Part shown: in pieces, positions 30,313 through 38,774 of the stretch
How the letters are laid out: each line of letters starts with the position of its first letter
Numbering within the stretch: the first letter of the stretch is position 1
Assembly (NCBI GenBank): GCA_900315805.1
Contig: ONAN01000009.1
Coordinates: 1 to 54,286 of the forward strand
DNA length: 54,286 nucleotides
From: an uncultured Selenomonadales bacterium
GTDB taxonomy: Bacteria; Bacillota; Negativicutes; Acidaminococcales; Acidaminococcaceae
Direction: 5' to 3'
Notes under the pieces: model-generated
The model's input: only the letters and a program-made list of their open reading frames with translations
Told to the model about the DNA's origin: nothing
Database searches by the model: none
Made by a program: the position numbers and the translations under genes

Positions 30313-30362
30313 ACGCAAAATCTCCGGACGCCGCGGTTATTCCGCGGTTCCGGAGATTTTTT
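30313..30362 (+). terminator. intrinsic terminator
   Basis: AAAATCTCCGGA pairs with TCCGGAGATTTT around an inner CCGCGG-TTATT-CCGCGG stem; T-run follows. Confidence 0.8.
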
Positions 30363-30429
30363 CGTACGGCCGGCAAGGGGCCTGCAGGGCATAAAAAAAG
30401 ACCGCCGCGCGGTCCTGTCTTTTTGAAGA

Positions 30430-30506
30430 TGGTCGGGGCGGCGAGATTCGAACTCACGGCCTCTTGTACCCGAAACAAGCGCGCTACCAAACTGCGCTAC
30501 GCCCCG
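30430..30506 (-). tRNA. tRNA-Pro (anticodon CGG)
   Basis: A 77-nt cloverleaf on the minus strand: acceptor CGGGGCG/CGCCCCG, D arm GCGC/GCGC, anticodon stem CTTGT/ACAAG around TTCGGGT (CGG, reads CCG), T arm GTGAG/CTCGC with TTCGAAT, and an encoded CCA. Confidence 0.95.
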
Positions 30507-30517
30507 ACAACAAGGAT

Positions 30518-30546
30518 AGTATACAGGATTCGCCGGGCTTTGTCAA
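30518..30546 (-). promoter_or_regulatory. promoter of tRNA-Pro
   Basis: On the minus strand TTGACA, 17-bp spacer, TATACT, ending 12 bases ahead of the tRNA 5' end. Confidence 0.75.
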
Positions 30547-30582
30547 CTAAAAGTTTCCTGTCATGAAAAACAGGGAAAGAAA

Positions 30583-30611
30583 GTGACAAAATGGCCCATT
30601 TGATGTATTAT
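30583..30611 (+). promoter_or_regulatory. promoter of the rsmD-coaD transcript
   Basis: GTGACA at 30583-30588, 17-bp spacer, TATTAT at 30606-30611. Confidence 0.55.
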
Positions 30612-30733
30612 AAAAAGGAATATGGCGGTCTGTATTCTATATATAGGAAAAGTTCCCTGCACCGGGGCTACGGATAGTGGCCGGAAGGGCGGAACGGAAC
30701 CGGGACCGCCGCAGAAAGGCTGGACTGCAATCT

Positions 30734-31309
30734 ATGCGGATCATTACGGGAAAAGCCCGGGGTCTTCACCTGACCGTGCCGAAAAACTACGATGTCCGTC
30801 CGACGGCGGACCGGGTGAAGGAATCCCTGTTCAACATCATCGGGCCGAAAGTGCAAGGCGCGGCGGTGCTGGACCTGTTTGCGGGCACGGGCAACCTGGG
30901 ACTGGAAAGCTGGAGCCGCGGAGCCGGCCTCATTCAATTTGTCGACAACAACCGCAATTCGCTGAAACTGGTGCGCAGCAACATCGCCAAGTGCCGGGCC
31001 GAAGCGGATTGCAAGGTCCTTAAGTACGATGCCGAAGCGGCGGTGGATCTCCTGTACCGGCAAAACCAACGGTTTGACCTGATCTTCGTCGACCCGCCTT
31101 ACAACAAAGGCTGGGTGCAGAAAGTGCTTCGGAAGCTGGAACGGTCCCCTTTGCTGACAGAGGACGGCTGGCTGATCGTCGAGCATTCGCAGCACGACGA
31201 CATTGCCGGCAGCGTACCGGCGGGATACGGCGTGTTCCGCAGCCAGCATTACGGAGAAACCGTGCTTACCTTCATCCGGCACGGGGAAACGGTGGAAGAA
31301 CAACGTTGA
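30734..31309 (+). CDS. rsmD: 16S rRNA (guanine(966)-N2)-methyltransferase RsmD
   Basis: A 191-residue methyltransferase that modifies G966 of 16S rRNA. It begins at the usual MRIITGKARG, has ADRVKESLFNII, the SAM-binding VLDLFAGTGNLGLES, and the catalytic DPPY motif in LIFVDPPYNKG. The ATG at 30734 is chosen for this family-typical start; the ribosome site is weak, and an upstream in-frame start at 30677 would add 19 Arg-rich residues. coaD follows after about 90 bases, the common rsmD-coaD order. Confidence 0.95.
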   Translation: MRIITGKARGLHLTVPKNYDVRPTADRVKESLFNIIGPKVQGAAVLDLFAGTGNLGLESWSRGAGLIQFVDNNRNSLKLVRSNIAKCRAEADCKVLKYDAEAAVDLLYRQNQRFDLIFVDPPYNKGWVQKVLRKLERSPLLTEDGWLIVEHSQHDDIAGSVPAGYGVFRSQHYGETVLTFIRHGETVEEQR

Positions 31310-31398
31310 CTGCCTGGCCCGGCAGGTTTCAACCGGGAAAAATCAATCCGCAGAATTTGTCCGCGTGAGCGGACCGGAGGATTTTAGGAGGAATGGCC

Positions 31399-31902
31399 AT
31401 GCGTAGAGCAGTGTGCTCCGGCAGCTTCGACCCTGTGACCAAGGGTCATCTCGACATCATCGAACGGGCCAGCCGCATGTTCGATGAAATCATCGTGTGT
31501 GTGTTTTTCAATCCGACCAAGGATAAGGCGTTGTTTACGCCGGAAGAGAGGGTGGCCATGCTGAAGACGGCCACGGCCCATCTTCCCAATGTCAAGGTGA
31601 CGAGTTACAGCGGCCTTTTGAACGATTTCTGCGTGGCCCAGAAAGCTCCCTTCATCGTGCGCGGCCTGCGGGCGTTCACGGATTTCGAATACGAATTCCA
31701 GCGCGCCCTGCTGCTGAAAAAGATGAACGAACACCTGGAAACGGTCTTCATCATGACGAAAGCCGAGTATTCCTACATCAGTTCGTCCGGCGTGCGGGAA
31801 ATCCTGACCTTTGACGGCGACATCAACATGCTGGTGCCGAAGGGCGTCGGCAAACAGATCCGCGGCTTCCTGAAAGAGAAAAATTGGGAACCGTGCGACT
31901 AA
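31399..31902 (+). CDS. coaD: pantetheine-phosphate adenylyltransferase
   Basis: A 167-residue enzyme that adenylates 4'-phosphopantetheine in coenzyme A synthesis. The nucleotidyl-transferase motif is CSGSFDPVTKGHLDII (T-x-G-H at residues 15-18), and YSYISSSGVREI near the end is the second signature. The ATG at 31399 has AGGAGG at the proper distance; the ATG six bases earlier is too close to it. Length is normal. A coiled-coil protein gene follows after 66 bases. Confidence 0.95.
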   Translation: MRRAVCSGSFDPVTKGHLDIIERASRMFDEIIVCVFFNPTKDKALFTPEERVAMLKTATAHLPNVKVTSYSGLLNDFCVAQKAPFIVRGLRAFTDFEYEFQRALLLKKMNEHLETVFIMTKAEYSYISSSGVREILTFDGDINMLVPKGVGKQIRGFLKEKNWEPCD

Positions 31903-31968
31903 TACATCTTATTGGATGGAACGTCGGAACGGAAACTTTGTCAAAATAAAAAGAAAGAGGATGGAATT

Positions 31969-32646
31969 ATGGCTGAGAAAAATACTATCGAACCCAATGA
32001 AAACTTGAAAACGATTTTCGACGAACTGTCCAATCTGATTGATGAAGCGAACCGTCTGCCGCTGACGGAAAAGATCATCATCGACGAGCAGGATCTGTCT
32101 TCCATCATCTACGATCTGCAGAACGCGATTCCCAAGGAAGTCCAGAACGCCGGCAAGGTGCTGGAGGATCAGCGGAACATACTGGAAGGCGCCCAGGCGG
32201 AAGCCTCGGCCATTGTGGAGAAGGCGAACACCGAGGCGGACCACATCATTATGGCTGCCAAGGAGGAAGCGGAACGCATCCTGCGCCAGGAAGACATCGT
32301 GAAGCAGGCGGAAGCCCTCGCCAAGGACATCAAGAGCAACGCCATGCGCTATGCCGACCAGGTGAAGAGCGACGCCGACTCCTATGCGGACAACATGAAG
32401 CAGGACAGCGTGCGGTACGCCGACGAAATGATGGGGTTCCTGGAGCGGGAGCTGGACAAGAACCTGGGGGCTGCCCTCAAAGCGCTGCAGGACAACCACA
32501 AGAGCATCGATATGGAACGGCAGAAACTAAACGAAGTGATCGAAGGCCGCGTCAAGCATGTCCCGGACGATGCGGAAACGGAACAGCCGGAAATGCCGGA
32601 AGAACCGCAGGAAGCGGGACCGGCCGCACCGGAAGAAGAACAGTAA
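31969..32646 (+). CDS. coiled-coil protein with ATP-synthase-b-like stalk
   Basis: A 225-residue protein without signal peptide or membrane span. The N-terminal part (NENLKTIFDELSNLIDEANR, then EKIIIDEQDLSSIIYDLQNA) is followed by a long Ala/Glu/Lys-rich coiled coil (residues about 70-170; AEASAIVEKANTEADHIIMA) and an acidic Pro/Glu tail. Related proteins next to coaD in Negativicutes and Clostridia are often called ATPase because of the stalk-like composition, but no nucleotide site is visible. AGAGG precedes the ATG at 31969. A structural or division-related role is conceivable but unproven. Confidence 0.7.
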   Translation: MAEKNTIEPNENLKTIFDELSNLIDEANRLPLTEKIIIDEQDLSSIIYDLQNAIPKEVQNAGKVLEDQRNILEGAQAEASAIVEKANTEADHIIMAAKEEAERILRQEDIVKQAEALAKDIKSNAMRYADQVKSDADSYADNMKQDSVRYADEMMGFLERELDKNLGAALKALQDNHKSIDMERQKLNEVIEGRVKHVPDDAETEQPEMPEEPQEAGPAAPEEEQ

Positions 32647-32658
32647 CGAAAAAAACAA

Positions 32659-32692
32659 AGTGGCTTGCCCGGAAGGGCGAGCCACTTTTCGT
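32659..32692. terminator. bidirectional terminator
   Basis: AAGTGGCTTGCCC-GGAA-GGGCGAGCCACTT with A-run before and TTTTCG after. Confidence 0.75.
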
Positions 32693-32720
32693 TTGCGGAA
32701 AATCCGGTGGGACAGGCCGT

Positions 32721-34022
32721 TCAGCCGCCGTAATAGGGGGAAACGGTGTAGTCCAGGCCGGACAATCCGGTGAAGCCGCGCAGCTGGCACCACAGGTCCG
32801 TGGCGCGGAAGTCGGCCAGCAGTTCCGGATACCAGTCGGCACCGCGGTACTGCGCGGCGTCGGCGGCCTTGGTGAGGATGGGGGCGGCGGCCTTCTGCTT
32901 CATTTCGCGGAGCAGGGCGCGGCCCCGTTCGTTGAAGGCCAGCACGCGGAGGCAGCCGGCACGGGGTTCCCGGGTCCAGAAGGAGCGGGGCAGGCCGAAG
33001 AGCAGCATGAGGCAGACGCGGTGGATGACCGGCGCGGCGTAGCGTTTCGTGACGACGGCCCGCAGATAGCCCTGCCAGCCGTCCTGCAGGGCGGCCCGGG
33101 CGTTGTAGAGGCGGGCGCACAGGCCGGCGTCGGCGTTGCACAGGTTGTAGAGGTCCGCGGCGTCGTGGACGCTGAAGAAATAGGCCAGAAGGACGGCCAG
33201 GCGGTCGCCGAAGGGACGCGTGTCCAGAAGGCCCGGGGCGTCGGAACGGCGGTTGGGTGTTCCGCCGTGCAGGGCCGCCGTGAGGCGGGCCGCGCTGGGG
33301 GCGGGCAGGACGCCGGCCAGCACTTGTTCGGCGCCGGGATTTCCGGCGGCAGCGCCGCTTTCCAGAAAGTGCCGGATGGCCGACGCGGAGGCGTACGGCG
33401 GCACCAGCTGCGTGCTCGTGTAGCGTTCGCCGAGGCGGGGCAGGGGATGAAGGGTCAGGGGCAGGCCGTACTGCCCGATGGCCTTCTCATAGGCCAGGGC
33501 CAGGATGTTGTTGGACCCTTTCAGCAGGGGCGCGGCCTCCGGGCGCCAGGCGCGGACGGCCTTTTCCCAGGCCGTGCCGTAGGATTCGCCTTCCCGCAGC
33601 AGGCGGCGCAGGGCCTCGTTGCCTGCGGGCGAGCGCAGGAAACACGCCGTGTCCTGGATCAGGCGCCCGGCGCGGTCCATGTCCGTATCGCCTTCGCCTA
33701 AGCCTTCGACGCCGCAGAACACGTGGTCCGTCACGCCCGTCGCCGCCAGGGTGACCATGCCGCCGGCAGCGAAAAAGTCGGCGCTGCGCAGGGAATGGAG
33801 GACCGGCAGTTCCAGGACGAGGTCGACGCCGCAGTCGACGGCGGCCGCCGCGCGGGTCCACTTGTCCAGCAGCGCCGGTTCGCCGTGCTGGATGAAACTG
33901 CCGCTCAGGACGGCCGTCACGGGGACATCGCCGTACTGGGCGCGCAGCATCGCCAGCTGGCGCGCGTGGCCGTTATGGAAAGGGTTGTATTCGGCCGTGA
34001 GGCCTGCACAATGTATCGTCAT
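32721..34022 (-). CDS. tmcAL: tRNA(Met) cytidine acetate ligase TmcAL (YlbM)
   Basis: A 433-residue enzyme that acetylates the wobble cytidine of elongator tRNA-Met using acetate and ATP. The nucleotidyltransferase-like start AGLTAEYNPFHNGHARQLAM carries the HxGH-type motif; SGSFIQHGEPALLDKWTRA, ELPVLHSLRSADFFA and PPYASASAIRHFL are further family landmarks. The ATG at 34022 has GAAGGAA upstream. Clustered with coaD, yceD and rpmF as in many Firmicutes. It is divergent from yceD. Slightly longer than the Bacillus protein. Confidence 0.9.
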   Translation of the reverse strand: MTIHCAGLTAEYNPFHNGHARQLAMLRAQYGDVPVTAVLSGSFIQHGEPALLDKWTRAAAAVDCGVDLVLELPVLHSLRSADFFAAGGMVTLAATGVTDHVFCGVEGLGEGDTDMDRAGRLIQDTACFLRSPAGNEALRRLLREGESYGTAWEKAVRAWRPEAAPLLKGSNNILALAYEKAIGQYGLPLTLHPLPRLGERYTSTQLVPPYASASAIRHFLESGAAAGNPGAEQVLAGVLPAPSAARLTAALHGGTPNRRSDAPGLLDTRPFGDRLAVLLAYFFSVHDAADLYNLCNADAGLCARLYNARAALQDGWQGYLRAVVTKRYAAPVIHRVCLMLLFGLPRSFWTREPRAGCLRVLAFNERGRALLREMKQKAAAPILTKAADAAQYRGADWYPELLADFRATDLWCQLRGFTGLSGLDYTVSPYYGG

Positions 34023-34091
34023 GGTGGGTTCCTTCTTTATAATATGATGGGTTCGGCCGGACCGGGGTGGTTGCCAAATCGTTCCAACCAT

Positions 34092-34121
34092 ATTATAATA
34101 AAGCCCTGAGATTCCATGCAA
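34092..34121 (-). promoter_or_regulatory. promoter of tmcAL
   Basis: On the minus strand TTGCAT, 18-bp spacer, TATAAT. A loose inverted copy of the -10 region (CTTTATAATATG at 34035-34046) lies in the leader. Confidence 0.55.
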
Positions 34122-34172
34122 GGCCCGGTTCGGATTCCCGTCCGGGAGGGAAGGCTTGTCCAGTAATTTTCC

Positions 34173-34201
34173 TTGACAAAGATTTTCCCGATAGCTATAA
34201 T
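34173..34201 (+). promoter_or_regulatory. consensus promoter of yceD-rpmF
   Basis: TTGACA at 34173-34178, 17-bp spacer, TATAAT at 34196-34201: both boxes match the consensus exactly. Confidence 0.8.
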
Positions 34202-34219
34202 TGTAACGATTGGTGAAAT

Positions 34220-34723
34220 ATGATTAAAATCAATGTCGCAGAAATCAAAAAACAGCTGACCGGAGAGAAAGACTTCCGTTTCGATGTCGGTCCGGACGAA
34301 CTGGATTTGTCCGAACAGGACCTGCCGGTGGTCGGTAAGGTGCATATCGAAGGAAAGATCACCAATGCCGGTGATGTCCTGCTGGTGGAAGCCTCGGAAA
34401 AGGCAGCCGTCCGGCGGACCTGTGCCCGCTGCCTGAAGGAATTCACGGCGGAAAGCACGGCGAAGGCGCTGGAAAAGTTCTATCCGGAAGGCAGTCAGAG
34501 CGTTGAGAGTGATGCTTATGTCTACGAGGGCGACTTCGTCGATGTGACGGAGCTGCTTCGTGAGAGCCTGCTGTTAGCGGAACCTCTGAGAGTCTTGTGC
34601 AAGGAAGACTGCAAGGGTATCTGCCCGGTCTGCGGGGCGGACCGCAATGTCCATCCCTGTGACTGCGATACCCGGACGATTGACCCGAGACTGTCGGCAT
34701 TAAAGCAATTCATCAAATATTAA
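34220..34723 (+). CDS. YceD / DUF177 family protein, 23S rRNA accumulation
   Basis: A 167-residue protein of the DUF177 family, which is needed for normal 23S rRNA levels and sits before rpmF in most bacteria. It shows four Cys in the family pattern: CARCLKEF in the middle, and CKEDCKGICPVCGADRNVHP near the end, a likely zinc site. The start at ATG 34220 comes less than 20 bases after the promoter -10 box, so the transcript is nearly leaderless, and no ribosome site is seen. rpmF follows after 34 bases. Confidence 0.9.
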   Translation: MIKINVAEIKKQLTGEKDFRFDVGPDELDLSEQDLPVVGKVHIEGKITNAGDVLLVEASEKAAVRRTCARCLKEFTAESTAKALEKFYPEGSQSVESDAYVYEGDFVDVTELLRESLLLAEPLRVLCKEDCKGICPVCGADRNVHPCDCDTRTIDPRLSALKQFIKY

Positions 34724-34757
34724 ATTCACCATTATCGTGTGAGGAGGTGTATTTGCA

Positions 34758-34937
34758 ATGGCAGTACCGAAGAGAAAAATGACGAAAGCCCGTCGCGACG
34801 CCCGTCGTGCCAACTGGAAACTGACCGCTCCCAACCTGGTTGAATGTCCTCAGTGCCACGAAATGAAGATGCCCCATCGTGTTTGCCCCAGCTGCGGCTA
34901 CTATGATGGCAAGGAAGTCGTTAAGACGGAAGACTGA
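34758..34937 (+). CDS. rpmF: 50S ribosomal protein L32
   Basis: A 59-residue ribosomal protein. [20 protein letters not shown] is the standard start, followed by the zinc ribbon CPQC (residues 30-33) and CPSCGYY (43-46), so this is the zinc-binding form. GAGGAGGTG stands ahead of the ATG at 34758. A terminator follows, then the fatty-acid operon, the usual order. Confidence 0.97.
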   Translation: MAVPKRKMTKARRDARRANWKLTAPNLVECPQCHEMKMPHRVCPSCGYYDGKEVVKTED

Positions 34938-34951
34938 TTTCGGAGAATCTA

Positions 34952-34987
34952 CCCTGAGCCCTTTACGGGTTTCGGGGTTTTTTCTTT
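34952..34987 (+). terminator. intrinsic terminator after rpmF
   Basis: CCCTGAGCCC-TTTAC-GGGTTTCGGGG followed by TTTTTTCTTTTT. Confidence 0.75.
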
Positions 34988-35045
34988 TTATAATGGTATT
35001 AGTGTCAGATTCACGGAATTTCGGGAAAAATTTGCGTGCCGGGGC

Positions 35046-35074
35046 TTGCATTACGACATCGTACCCTGTATAAT
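35046..35074 (+). promoter_or_regulatory. promoter of the fapR-fab operon
   Basis: TTGCAT at 35046-35051, 17-bp spacer, TATAAT at 35069-35074. Confidence 0.8.
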
Positions 35075-35084
35075 AGCAACAGAT

Positions 35085-35103
35085 ATTATGACTAGGTAAT
35101 AAA
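35085..35103. promoter_or_regulatory. FapR operator
   Basis: ATTATGACTAGGTAATAAA; its complement TTTATTACCTAGTCATAAT closely fits the published FapR box (TTAGTACCTAGTCTTAAT type). It begins about four bases past the expected transcription start, where bound FapR would block elongation or initiation, with malonyl-CoA/ACP relieving it. A second AGGTAATAAA half-site follows at about 35108-35117. Confidence 0.75.
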
Positions 35104-35131
35104 ATCAAGGTAATAAAGTCCGGGTGATAAA

Positions 35132-35710
35132 ATGAATTCTTCCAAAAAGTTAATACGGCAGAAGCAGCTGCAGACGCTGATTCACAAGAATCCATTTTTG
35201 ACGGACGCGCAGCTGGCGGATTCGCTGCATGTCAGCGTGCCGACGGTCCGGCTGGACCGCATCTGCCTCAACATTCCCGAATTACGCGTGCGCACCCGCC
35301 AGATGGCGAGTGAGGCGCAGACCCGCCTGCGGGCCATCGACAAGAAGGATATCGTCGGTGAGCTCGTGGACCTGGAGTTGAACCGGGTCGGCATTTCCAC
35401 GCTGACCATCTCCAACGACATGGTGCTGGAAAAGACCGGCGTGGGCCGCGGGTATTTCATGTTCGCCATGGCCGATACGCTGGCCCTGTCCCTGGTGGAC
35501 ACGGATTTCGCGCTGACGGCCGTCAGCAATGTGAAGTACAAGGTGCCCGTGCATCCCGGTGACCGCCTCGTCGCCAAAGCCGAGGTCATGCACATCAAGG
35601 GCGACCGTTACTATATCAAAGTCATCATCCGGAACGAGCGTGTCGAAGTGTTCCGGGCCAAATTCATCATCGTAGCCGTAGGGCAGGAGAAGGAGCAGCG
35701 AGAAGCATGA
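35132..35710 (+). CDS. fapR: fatty acid biosynthesis regulator FapR
   Basis: A 192-residue repressor of lipid synthesis genes, released by malonyl-CoA or malonyl-ACP. The N-terminal helix-turn-helix is TDAQLADSLHVSVPTVRLDR (about residues 27-46) and the C-terminal two thirds form a hot-dog effector domain (GRGYFMFAMADTLALSLVDT; VHPGDRLVAKAEV). Its last codons overlap plsX by four bases (ATGA), so translation is coupled. A matching operator lies at 35085-35103, giving autoregulation of the whole operon. Confidence 0.95.
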   Translation: MNSSKKLIRQKQLQTLIHKNPFLTDAQLADSLHVSVPTVRLDRICLNIPELRVRTRQMASEAQTRLRAIDKKDIVGELVDLELNRVGISTLTISNDMVLEKTGVGRGYFMFAMADTLALSLVDTDFALTAVSNVKYKVPVHPGDRLVAKAEVMHIKGDRYYIKVIIRNERVEVFRAKFIIVAVGQEKEQREA

Positions 35711-36738
35711 AGATCGCATTAGACGTAATGGGAACGGACTACGGGCCTTCCGAACTGGTTATGGGCGCCGTCATGGCCGTGCAGGAATACGGTTGCGATG
35801 TCGTGTTGGTAGGTGACGAACCTACCATTCAGGATTTGCTGAAAAAATACGGCGCGGAAAACAATCCGCACCTTTCCATCAAACATGCGTCCCAGGTCAT
35901 CGATATGCATGAGCATCCGGCCATCGCCGTCAAGACGAAGAAGGATGCGTCCATCGTCGTGGCCACGGACCTGCTGCGCAACAAGGAGTGCGACGCCCTG
36001 GTTTCTTCGGGCAGCACCGGCGCGGCGGTTGCCTCGGCCCTGTTCCATCTGGGCCGCATCAAGGGCGTCGGCCGTCCGGCCATCGCGACGCCGATTCCGA
36101 GCCTGACGGGCACCACGGTACTGCTGGACAGCGGCGCCAAGGTCGATGCCAAGCCGGACAACATGGTCCAGAGCGCCATCATGGGTTCCATCTATTCGGA
36201 ACTGATGATCGGCGTGAAGAACCCCCGCGTCGGCCTGTTGAACATCGGCGAGGAAGAGACGAAGGGCAATGAACTGGCCCTCGCCACGTATCCGCTGCTG
36301 CAGCGGGAAAAGCTGATCAACTTCATTGGCAACGTGGAAGGCCGCGACATCAACAAGGGCACGGTGGACGTCGTCGTCTGCGACGGCTTCGTCGGCAACG
36401 TGGTCCTGAAATTTGCGGAAGGCCTGGCCAAGGCCATCCTGACCATGGTGAAGGGCGCCATCATGAATGGCGGCTTCTTCGCCAAGCTCGGCGGCCTGCT
36501 GATTACGCCGGCCCTGCGCAAACTGATGAAGACCCTGGATCCGGAAGCTTACGGCGGCGCACTGCTGCTGGGCGTGCGGGCCCCCTTCTTCATCTGCCAC
36601 GGCAGCTCCAAGGCCCGGGCCATCAAGAGCGCCATCGGCGTCGCGGTCCACGGCGTGGAGAGCAACATCGTGGCCCATATCACGGACGCCATCGCCAATC
36701 AGACGAAGATCGACGAAGTCGTCGGTCACATGAAATAA
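35707..36738 (+). CDS. plsX: phosphate acyltransferase PlsX
   Basis: A 343-residue enzyme that makes acyl-phosphate from acyl-ACP, the first step towards phosphatidic acid with PlsY. Landmarks are MKIALDVMGTDYGPSELVMG, DALVSSGSTGAAVASALFHL, GRPAIATPIPSL, LDSGAKVDAKPDN and VCDGFVGNVVLKF. Peripheral membrane enzyme of normal length. It sits between fapR and fabH, the standard Firmicutes order. Confidence 0.97.
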   Translation: MKIALDVMGTDYGPSELVMGAVMAVQEYGCDVVLVGDEPTIQDLLKKYGAENNPHLSIKHASQVIDMHEHPAIAVKTKKDASIVVATDLLRNKECDALVSSGSTGAAVASALFHLGRIKGVGRPAIATPIPSLTGTTVLLDSGAKVDAKPDNMVQSAIMGSIYSELMIGVKNPRVGLLNIGEEETKGNELALATYPLLQREKLINFIGNVEGRDINKGTVDVVVCDGFVGNVVLKFAEGLAKAILTMVKGAIMNGGFFAKLGGLLITPALRKLMKTLDPEAYGGALLLGVRAPFFICHGSSKARAIKSAIGVAVHGVESNIVAHITDAIANQTKIDEVVGHMK

Positions 36739-36789
36739 TCTTGCGCGGGTCTGTTTCCCGGATCCGCGACAGACGGAGGGAAAAGATAC

Positions 36790-37779
36790 ATGGGTTTTTC
36801 CGCAGGAATTCTCGGAACAGGCGCTTACCTGCCTGAAAAAGTTATGACGAACTTCGATTTAGAGAAGCTCGTCGATACATCGAATGACTGGATCGTCGAA
36901 CGGACAGGTATTCGGGAACGGCGCATCGCCGACCCGGAAACGGCCACGTCGGACATGTGCCTGAAAGCCGCCAAAGCGGCCCTCAAGGACGCCGGCGTCA
37001 AGGCGGAGGAACTGGATCTGATCATCGTGGCCACGGCCACGCCGGATTACATTTATCCGTCCACGGCCTGCATCGTCCAGGACAAGCTCGGCGCGACCCA
37101 TGCCGGCGCCTTCGACCTGGCGGCGGGCTGCACGGGCTTCGTGTACGGCTTCAGCGTGGCATCGCAGATGATTGCCAGCGGCCTGTACCAGAAGATCCTC
37201 GTCATCGGGGCCGAAACCTTGTCCCGCATCACGGACTGGACGGACCGCAACACCTGCGTCCTCTTCGGCGACGGTGCCGGTGCCGCGGTCGTGGGCCGCG
37301 TGGAGGACGGGTACGGCGTCCTGGCCCTGGAGCTGGGTTCCAAAGGCAGCGGTGCCCTGGAACTGTACCAGCCGGCCGGCGGCAGCCGCCATCCCGCAAC
37401 GCACGAGACGGTGGACAACCACGGCCACTTCATCCATATGAACGGCAAAGAGGTCTTCAAGTTTGCCGCCCGCATCATGCCGGCCACGTGCAAACGCGTG
37501 CTCGCCAAGGCGGGCCTGACCATCGGCGACGTGGACATGCTGTTCCCGCACCAGGCCAACCAGCGCATCATCGACAACGCCGTGAAGCACTTGAAGATCG
37601 ACCCGGCCAAGGTCTGGGTCAACATCGATAAATACGGCAACACTTCCGCTGCCTGCATTCCCATCTGCCTGACGGAAGCACAGCGGGAAGGCCGTCTGCA
37701 TAAAGGGGACAACGTGCTGGTTGTCGCCTTTGGTACGGGTCTCACGTGGGGTTCCATGCTCCTGAAGTGGGCCAAATAA
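36790..37779 (+). CDS. fabH: 3-oxoacyl-ACP synthase III
   Basis: A 329-residue condensing enzyme that starts fatty acid synthesis from acetyl-CoA (or branched acyl-CoA) and malonyl-ACP. The catalytic triad is visible: Cys114 in AAGCTGFVYG, His in FPHQANQRI and Asn in DKYGNTSAACIP. The start MGFSAGILGTGAYLPEKVMT is typical, with GGAGGG upstream. Followed by fabD after 46 bases. Confidence 0.97.
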   Translation: MGFSAGILGTGAYLPEKVMTNFDLEKLVDTSNDWIVERTGIRERRIADPETATSDMCLKAAKAALKDAGVKAEELDLIIVATATPDYIYPSTACIVQDKLGATHAGAFDLAAGCTGFVYGFSVASQMIASGLYQKILVIGAETLSRITDWTDRNTCVLFGDGAGAAVVGRVEDGYGVLALELGSKGSGALELYQPAGGSRHPATHETVDNHGHFIHMNGKEVFKFAARIMPATCKRVLAKAGLTIGDVDMLFPHQANQRIIDNAVKHLKIDPAKVWVNIDKYGNTSAACIPICLTEAQREGRLHKGDNVLVVAFGTGLTWGSMLLKWAK

Positions 37780-37825
37780 ACAAATCCGCAGCAAGTCTGT
37801 CAAACCCGTTAAGGAGGTCATTCCA

Positions 37826-38773
37826 ATGTCAAAAGTCGCATTTCTGTTCCCCGGCCAGGGGTCCCAGAAAGTAGGTATGAGCAAGGATTTCTACGATAAT
37901 TTCGCCTGTGCGAAACAGGTCTTTGAAGAGGCCGACGACGCGCTGGGCTTCTCCATTTCGAAACTGTGCTTCGAAGGCCCCGAAGACCAGCTGCGCCTGA
38001 CCATGAACACGCAGCCGGCCATCCTGACCTGCAGCGTCGCCGCCCTGGCCGTGCTCCGTGAAAACGGACTGAACTGCACCATCGCCGGCGGCCACAGCCT
38101 GGGTGAATATTCCGCCCTCGTCGCGGCCGGCGTGCTGAGCCTGGCCGATGCCGTCCGGGCCGTACGCAAACGCGGCCAGTTCATGCAGGAAGCCGTTCCC
38201 GTCGGGGAAGGCGCCATGGCAGCCGTCATGGGCCTGAAACCGGAACAGATCGTCGAAGTCTGCCAGAAGGTGGAAAAAGAAGGCGGCGAAGCCGTCCAGG
38301 CCGTCAACTTCAACTGCCCCGGCCAGGTCGTCATCGCCGGTGCCACCGCCGCGGTGAACAAGGCCGTCGACGCCCTGAAGGAAGCCGGTGCACGCCGCGC
38401 CGTCATGCTGCCGGTCAGCGCCCCCTTCCACAGCACGCTCATGAAACCTGCCGCCGACCGCCTCAAGGAAGTGCTGGACCAGATCGAGTTCCACGACGCC
38501 GCCTTCCCGGTGGTTGCCAACGTGACGGCGGAACCGGAAACGAAATCCGAAGAAATCCGGGCCCTCCTGGTCCGTCAGGCCGCCAGCCCGGTCAAGTGGG
38601 AAATGTCCATGCATACCATGATCGACGCCGGGTACGACACCTTCGTCGAAGTCGGCCCGGGCCGCGTATTGACAGGCTTCACCCGCAAAATCGACCGCTC
38701 CAAGACGGCCCTCAACGTAGAGGATATGGACAGCCTGGAAAAAACCCTTGCACATTTCAAGGAGGTCAGATAA
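37826..38773 (+). CDS. fabD: malonyl-CoA:ACP transacylase
   Basis: A 315-residue enzyme that loads malonate onto ACP. FLFPGQGSQKVGMSKDF is the start motif; the nucleophile is Ser91 in GGHSLGEYSAL, and the His of the pair lies in PVSAPFHSTLMKP. AAGGAGGT precedes the ATG at 37826. The ribosome site of fabG lies inside its last codons. Confidence 0.97.
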   Translation: MSKVAFLFPGQGSQKVGMSKDFYDNFACAKQVFEEADDALGFSISKLCFEGPEDQLRLTMNTQPAILTCSVAALAVLRENGLNCTIAGGHSLGEYSALVAAGVLSLADAVRAVRKRGQFMQEAVPVGEGAMAAVMGLKPEQIVEVCQKVEKEGGEAVQAVNFNCPGQVVIAGATAAVNKAVDALKEAGARRAVMLPVSAPFHSTLMKPAADRLKEVLDQIEFHDAAFPVVANVTAEPETKSEEIRALLVRQAASPVKWEMSMHTMIDAGYDTFVEVGPGRVLTGFTRKIDRSKTALNVEDMDSLEKTLAHFKEVR

Positions 38774-38774
38774 A

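Noticed and set aside
34035..34103. RNA hairpin controlling tmcAL translation (CTTTATAATATG with CATATTATAATAAAG)
   Set aside because: The upstream arm coincides with the -10 box of the likely promoter, so it would not be in the transcript; the symmetry follows from the palindromic TATAAT-like sequence.
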